Shown one piece after another: positions 60,111 through 64,000 of a stretch of DNA of 64,000 bases (its first letter is position 1; each line of letters opens with the position of its first letter). Origin of the DNA: Bacteroidales bacterium (GTDB lineage: Bacteria > Bacteroidota > Bacteroidia > Bacteroidales > F082); the NCBI GenBank assembly GCA_017539045.1, contig JAFYHS010000014.1, positions 1 through 64,000 of the forward strand, written 5' to 3'. Below the pieces are notes generated by a model. That model had not been told where the DNA came from. It saw only the letters and a list, made by a program, of their open reading frames with translations, and made no database searches. Position numbers and translations under genes: made by a program.

Positions 60111-62378
60111 ATGAAACTGCGTTTTTTTGGCATATTACTCTTGGCTGGATTGTTGGGTTGTCAGACGAAAGAGCAATCCCAATCATGGAATCTCATTGTA
60201 ACTTCTCCGGCTCAACTCTGGGAGGAATGTTTCCCTTTGGGCAACGGCCATCTCGGCATGACGCCCGACGGTGGGGTGGACGAGGAGACCATTGTGTTGA
60301 ACGATATTACTTTGTGGTCAGGCGCACCGAGCGACGACAGCAACCCCTTGGCGTTGGAATCCCTGCCCAAAATCCAACAACTTTTGAAAGAAGGTAGGAA
60401 CGACGAAGCACAAAACCTGATGTACGAGACCTTTGTCTGCGGTGGCGAAGGCTCGGGCCATGGCCAAGGCGCCAAGGTGCCTTTTGGCTGCTACCAGACC
60501 TTGGGCAACATGACGATTACCTATCATTATCCCAATTACGATTCCGTGACGAACTATCAGCGGACACTGTGCCTCAACGACGCCACACACAAGGTTTCCT
60601 TCGAGAAAGGCGGACAACATTACGAGCGCGAAAGCTTTATCTCTCGCGTTGATGATGTCGCGGTGATAGAAGTTAAGGTCCCTGAGCCCGTCGAAGGGCC
60701 GACCGTAATTTATGACGGCGTTTCGACAGGCTCAACGACCTGCCTTCCCCTCACCATCAACCTCTCCCGTCCCGAAAAAGCCGAAGTCATCAATGATGCT
60801 GACGGCGTAGTGATGTTCGGCCAGTTAGACAGCAACGTAGAAGGCGTGGAAGGAATGCAATATTATGCTAAGGCACAGATGGTTGCATCCAACAACGAAA
60901 CAATCGTCTACTTCTGTGCTGCCACCGATTTCATGTGCGACGACCCCGAGGCGTATGTCAAGGAACATCTGCAAAAGGCCATCGAAAAAGGCTTTGAGGC
61001 GGTAAAAATCGACCATCTGAAAGCCCATCACGAGCTGTTTGACCGTGTGGAGTTGGTGGTTGGCGATCCCAAAGAGAAACAAAACCTCACATTGGAAGAC
61101 CATTGGAAAGATTTCCTCGTCAACGACGACCCTTGGCTACCGACCTGTTACTTCCATTACGGGCGTTACCTGCTTATCAGCTCCACGCGCGAGGACCTGC
61201 TGCCGCCCAACCTGCAAGGTTTGTGGGCCAACACCATCCAGACCCCTTGGAACGGCGACTACCACCTGAACATCAACGTGGAGATGAACCACTGGCCTTG
61301 CGAGGTGTGCAACCTCTCGGAGTTGCACCCGCCATTGATTCATTTTGCCGAAGGGTTGATGCCTTCAGGACGAAAGACAGCACAATCGTTCTACGGCGCC
61401 CGAGGTTGGACCGCCCATGTGGTCTGCAACCCATGGGGCTTCACGGCCCCTGGCGAGCATCCTTCGTGGGGTGCCACCAATACGGGCGGGGCTTGGCTGG
61501 CCCTGCACGCATGGCAGCATTATGAGTTTACGCACGACACAAATTTCCTGCGTGAGGCTTATCCATTAATGAAAGAGGCAGCGCAGTTCTTCCTCGATGC
61601 GATGATAGAGGAACCCGGACATGGCTGGCTCGTCACCGCCCCGACGACCTCGCCTGAAAACGCCTTCTGGCTCAACGACAGCACCGCCGTCAGCGTGTGC
61701 ATGGGCAGCACAATGGATGTTCAGATTGTCAGCGAGCTGTACGATGCGGTGTGTCAGTCGGCAGACATTTTGGGTGTCGATGAGGCTTTTTCCGACAGCC
61801 TTCGCGATGCCAAATCCCATTTTCCGCCTATGCAGGTTAGCGAGCAGGGTTATCTGCAGGAATGGCTGAAAGACTACAAGGAAGTGGAGCCACAACACCG
61901 CCATGTGTCGCATCTCTTCGGCCTTTATCCTGGCACGATGTTGACCCGATCCAAGACACCCGAACTGATGGATGCCTGCCGTGAGACCTTATGTCGTCGT
62001 GGCGACGAAGGCACAGGCTGGTCAAGAGCATGGAAGATCTGCTTCTGGGCACGGCTTCATGATGGCGATCATGCCTATCATCTTTTGAGGAACCTGCTCG
62101 AACCAGCAGTTCATCTTGACGGAAGCCATTCAGCAGGCACCTATCCTAACCTTTTCTGCGCCCATCCTCCTTTCCAAATCGACGGCAACTTCGGCGGCAC
62201 GGCTGGCATCGCCGAGATGCTGCTGCAAAGCCATGACGGGGAAATCGAGTTGCTGCCCGCACTGCCATCGGTATGGAAGGACGGCCATTTCAAAGGGCTT
62301 TGCGCCCGAGGCAATAAGGTGGTGGAATGCACTTGGAAGGATGGGAAAGTCACGCATTATGCTGTGACTTCGCGGTGA
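60111..62378 (+). CDS. GH95 alpha-L-fucosidase lipoprotein with an in-frame inverted repeat pair
   Basis: Removes alpha-1,2-linked fucose from host glycans. The 755-residue protein has a lipobox leader ([17 protein letters not shown]). The N-terminal beta domain (about 25-270) has [13 protein letters not shown] and [12 protein letters not shown]. An (alpha/alpha)6 barrel follows (about 330-680). Residues corresponding to the known GH95 catalytic set are Asn387 and Asn389 ([12 protein letters not shown]), Glu516 (TSPENAFW) and Asp691 ([15 protein letters not shown]). The REPIN-like pair at 60677-60740 adds about 22 residues (189-210) in the N-terminal domain without breaking the frame. The stop region overlaps the convergent MATE gene by 29 bases. 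Confidence 0.93.
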   Translation: MKLRFFGILLLAGLLGCQTKEQSQSWNLIVTSPAQLWEECFPLGNGHLGMTPDGGVDEETIVLNDITLWSGAPSDDSNPLALESLPKIQQLLKEGRNDEAQNLMYETFVCGGEGSGHGQGAKVPFGCYQTLGNMTITYHYPNYDSVTNYQRTLCLNDATHKVSFEKGGQHYERESFISRVDDVAVIEVKVPEPVEGPTVIYDGVSTGSTTCLPLTINLSRPEKAEVINDADGVVMFGQLDSNVEGVEGMQYYAKAQMVASNNETIVYFCAATDFMCDDPEAYVKEHLQKAIEKGFEAVKIDHLKAHHELFDRVELVVGDPKEKQNLTLEDHWKDFLVNDDPWLPTCYFHYGRYLLISSTREDLLPPNLQGLWANTIQTPWNGDYHLNINVEMNHWPCEVCNLSELHPPLIHFAEGLMPSGRKTAQSFYGARGWTAHVVCNPWGFTAPGEHPSWGATNTGGAWLALHAWQHYEFTHDTNFLREAYPLMKEAAQFFLDAMIEEPGHGWLVTAPTTSPENAFWLNDSTAVSVCMGSTMDVQIVSELYDAVCQSADILGVDEAFSDSLRDAKSHFPPMQVSEQGYLQEWLKDYKEVEPQHRHVSHLFGLYPGTMLTRSKTPELMDACRETLCRRGDEGTGWSRAWKICFWARLHDGDHAYHLLRNLLEPAVHLDGSHSAGTYPNLFCAHPPFQIDGNFGGTAGIAEMLLQSHDGEIELLPALPSVWKDGHFKGLCARGNKVVECTWKDGKVTHYAVTSR
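60677..60740 (+). repeat. Family B inverted pair (REPIN-like) inside the GH95 gene
   Basis: GGTCCCTGAGCCCGTCGAA (60677-60695) and TTCGACAGGCTCAACGACC (60722-60740) face each other across 26 bases. The pair is translated as [20 protein letters not shown]. Confidence 0.9.
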
Positions 62379-63741
62379 GTACTCTGTAGATCCAGATGGC
62401 AAACGGCAACGAAGTCAAGAAGGTGCAAACATCGGCGACGGCTTGTGCGGCTTCGATGCCTGTGATTCCCCAAAGCCACGACATGATGAAGACCGCAGGC
62501 AGGAAATACAAGCCTTGTCGGCACATCGAGAGCAGCGTGGCCTGCCAGGTGTAGCCGATGTTTTGGAACAGCATGTTGGTCGCAGTGCACATGCCCATCA
62601 GCGGGAAAGCGATGCACTGCCAACGCAAAGCTTGACTGCCCACGCGGATGAGCTCGGGGTCTTCGCCACGGAACCAAGAGATAATGTCGGGCGCAAAGAT
62701 ATAGACTACGGTGGCTAAGACAATCAAAAAAGCCGTGGACAGGGTGATACAAAACATATAGCTTTCCTTGACACGGGCGTAAAGCTTGGCACCGTAGTTA
62801 TAGCCGCACACGGGCTGAAAGCCTTGTCCAAACCCGATGACAACGGCAAAGCAGAACATAGTGATGCGCGAAACAATGGTGAAAGCTGCCACCGTGGAGG
62901 CTTCGTTGCTAGGCAAGGCATAATGCACCGCCATACGGTTGAGGCTGATGGTGGCCACCACCGACAAGGCCTGCCGTGCCAACGAAGGCAAGCCGCCCCG
63001 CGTGATTTCCTTGTAATAGTATAGGGTAGGAGTGAAATTCTTCAGCTTGATGTGCACATTGCCAGGTCGCGAAGTGCCCCAAAGTAAGATGCACCAGCCG
63101 AAACATTGGCTCACCGCCGTGGCCAATGAGGCGCCACTGACACCCAAGTCAAGCACAAAGATAAAGATTGGGTCGAGGATGATATTGAGGATGGCGCCCG
63201 AGGCAATGCCGATCATGCCGAAACGGGCGTTGCCTTGCAGTCGCAACTGGTTGTTGAGTGTCAGCGACGACATCATGAAAGGTGTGGCAATCAGGATGAA
63301 ACGCAAGTAGTTGTTGGCGTAGGGGAGGATGCTGTCGGTGGCGCCCATGGCTCGCGACAAGGGCGAGATGAACAGCAGACAACTCCAGCCCACAAGGGCA
63401 CCTACAATCAATGGCGTGAAGAAGCCCGTGGCAGCCATGCGCCCTGCGTTCTGACCCTGCTTGGCCCCCAAGGCCCGCGAGATGTAGTTGCCCGAGCCAT
63501 GCCCGAAGAAGAAGCCACAAGCGTTGATGAAGGCCATATAGGCAAAGGAGACCCCCACGCCTGCCACAGCTTCGGTGCTCAAATGTCCTACATAGAACGA
63601 GTCCACCATATTATAAATGGTGGTCACGAGCATGCTGATGATGGTCGGCACGGCCATCTTGAGGATCAGCCGCCTAACGGGCTGCTCCGTCATCATCTTA
63701 TACCGCTCGTTGATCTTCCGCTCGTCGTTGATGTTGGACAT
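62350..63741 (-). CDS. MATE family multidrug/toxin efflux transporter
   Basis: This 463-residue membrane protein has twelve predicted helices. It starts at the ATG at 63741 rather than seven codons upstream. Family signatures are [39 protein letters not shown] near the start, the second-half repeat [26 protein letters not shown], and [22 protein letters not shown]. It exports cationic compounds in exchange for Na+ or H+. It is convergent with, and overlaps, the GH95 gene by 29 bases. A -7 box at 63760 gives a short leader. Confidence 0.92.
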   Translation of the reverse strand: MSNINDERKINERYKMMTEQPVRRLILKMAVPTIISMLVTTIYNMVDSFYVGHLSTEAVAGVGVSFAYMAFINACGFFFGHGSGNYISRALGAKQGQNAGRMAATGFFTPLIVGALVGWSCLLFISPLSRAMGATDSILPYANNYLRFILIATPFMMSSLTLNNQLRLQGNARFGMIGIASGAILNIILDPIFIFVLDLGVSGASLATAVSQCFGWCILLWGTSRPGNVHIKLKNFTPTLYYYKEITRGGLPSLARQALSVVATISLNRMAVHYALPSNEASTVAAFTIVSRITMFCFAVVIGFGQGFQPVCGYNYGAKLYARVKESYMFCITLSTAFLIVLATVVYIFAPDIISWFRGEDPELIRVGSQALRWQCIAFPLMGMCTATNMLFQNIGYTWQATLLSMCRQGLYFLPAVFIMSWLWGITGIEAAQAVADVCTFLTSLPFAIWIYRVLTAKSQHNA

Positions 63742-63759
63742 AATGATCGAATTCGAGCG

Positions 63760-63767
63760 CAAAGATA
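63760..63767 (-). promoter_or_regulatory. -7 element (TATCTTTG) for the MATE gene
   Basis: CAAAGATA on the + strand lies 19 bases before the ATG at 63741 and overlaps the longer frame's start, which argues against it. Confidence 0.6.
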
Positions 63768-63864
63768 AGCCCTTTTTGTGTCACTTTGTCACCCCGACTG
63801 ACAAAACCCTGCCATTTTCCACTTTGGCACGAAATGTGACTAACATCCGCCGTTCCGAAAGGTC

Positions 63865-63892
63865 GCGGTCCCTGAGCCTGTCGAAGGACCGC
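63865..63892. repeat. Family B repeat, single intergenic copy upstream of groES
   Basis: GCGGTCC (63865-63871) and GGACCGC (63886-63892) flank CTGAGCCTGTCGAA, giving a short hairpin 47 bases before groES. Confidence 0.85.
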
Positions 63893-63939
63893 CTCAACAA
63901 TTCAACGAATAAACAATCAACAATTAAACATCAAATAAA

Positions 63940-64000
63940 ATGGCAAAATTAGCAATCAAACCTCTGGCCGACCGCGTGGTTATCGAGCCCGCTGCCGCCG
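63940..64000 (+). CDS. groES: Co-chaperonin GroES, 3' part beyond the window
   Basis: Only the first 20 residues are visible, MAKLAIKPLADRVVIEPAAA, and they match the start of bacterial GroES in Bacteroidota. GroES caps the GroEL chamber in protein folding. groEL is expected next but lies outside the window. Confidence 0.9.
   Translation, partial: MAKLAIKPLADRVVIEPAAA

Noticed and set aside
1..64000. tRNA or rRNA genes, prophage or conjugative modules
   Set aside because: I found no tRNA-like arms with a T-loop consensus, no rRNA sequence, and no integrase, capsid or transfer genes.

Overview
The window looks like chromosome of a Bacteroidales (Bacteroidota) bacterium. The signs are type IX secretion (T9SS) C-terminal sorting domains ending in '..GMYFIT..KFVVR', a TonB receptor paired with a DUF4249 lipoprotein, DUF1846 and DUF3089 proteins, many short Cys-anchored lipoproteins, Bacteroidota-type promoters (TAnnTTTG, sometimes with an upstream TTG or TTTG) and almost no Shine-Dalgarno sequences. 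The gene content fits an anaerobic gut or rumen lifestyle: a sodium-pumping methylmalonyl-CoA decarboxylase, [FeFe]-hydrogenase maturation, and host-glycan exo-glycosidases (GH89, GH95). I cannot place it to genus.

Layout. 1-3939: decarboxylase operon (alpha subunit cut by the window edge, OadG-like, biotin carrier, beta subunit). 4027-10037: secreted esterase, small outer-membrane protein, patatin/barrel protein and a sugar-isomerase-like protein. 10181-15830: double-thioredoxin T9SS protein, LptD, and a divergent cell-wall amidase. 15916-24436: a reverse-strand run of BspA-type lipoproteins, an IgGFc-binding-like T9SS protein, an LRR protein, a TonB receptor and a DUF4249 lipoprotein. 24437-25307: a gene-free stretch with a nested inverted repeat, a recurring TTGTCCCTA motif and a gene remnant. 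25308-32638: DUF4143 ATPase, lipoproteins, a second copy of the LRR cassette and other secreted proteins. 32913-38980: tyrS, a DUF3089 hydrolase, glyA, a DUF1846 protein and a lipoprotein. 39056-43636: GH89 alpha-N-acetylglucosaminidase overlapping a guanine deaminase, then a TM1266-family regulator and hydG. 43995-56199: a TPR/HTH membrane regulator followed by four T9SS cargo proteins, three of which share tandemly duplicated modules. 56243-64000: DPP-IV-like peptidase, YfcC transporter with GH95 alpha-fucosidase, a MATE transporter and the start of groES.

The most unusual signal is two families of short palindromic repeats that sit inside protein-coding genes and are read through in frame. 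Family A (arms GTAGAGACG/CGTCTCTAC) occurs seven times, always inside a gene and always translated as (V/S)ETxxx(A/T)SL(P/Q). Its centres differ between copies, two of them as perfect palindromes. Family B (TTCGACAGGCTCA) is read as GPSTGSG or as VPEPVEGP, and includes an inverted pair inside the GH95 gene. Several larger branched palindromes occupy the intergenic gaps. Together these resemble the in-frame palindromic elements known from Rickettsia and REP/REPIN systems, here in a Bacteroidales genome.
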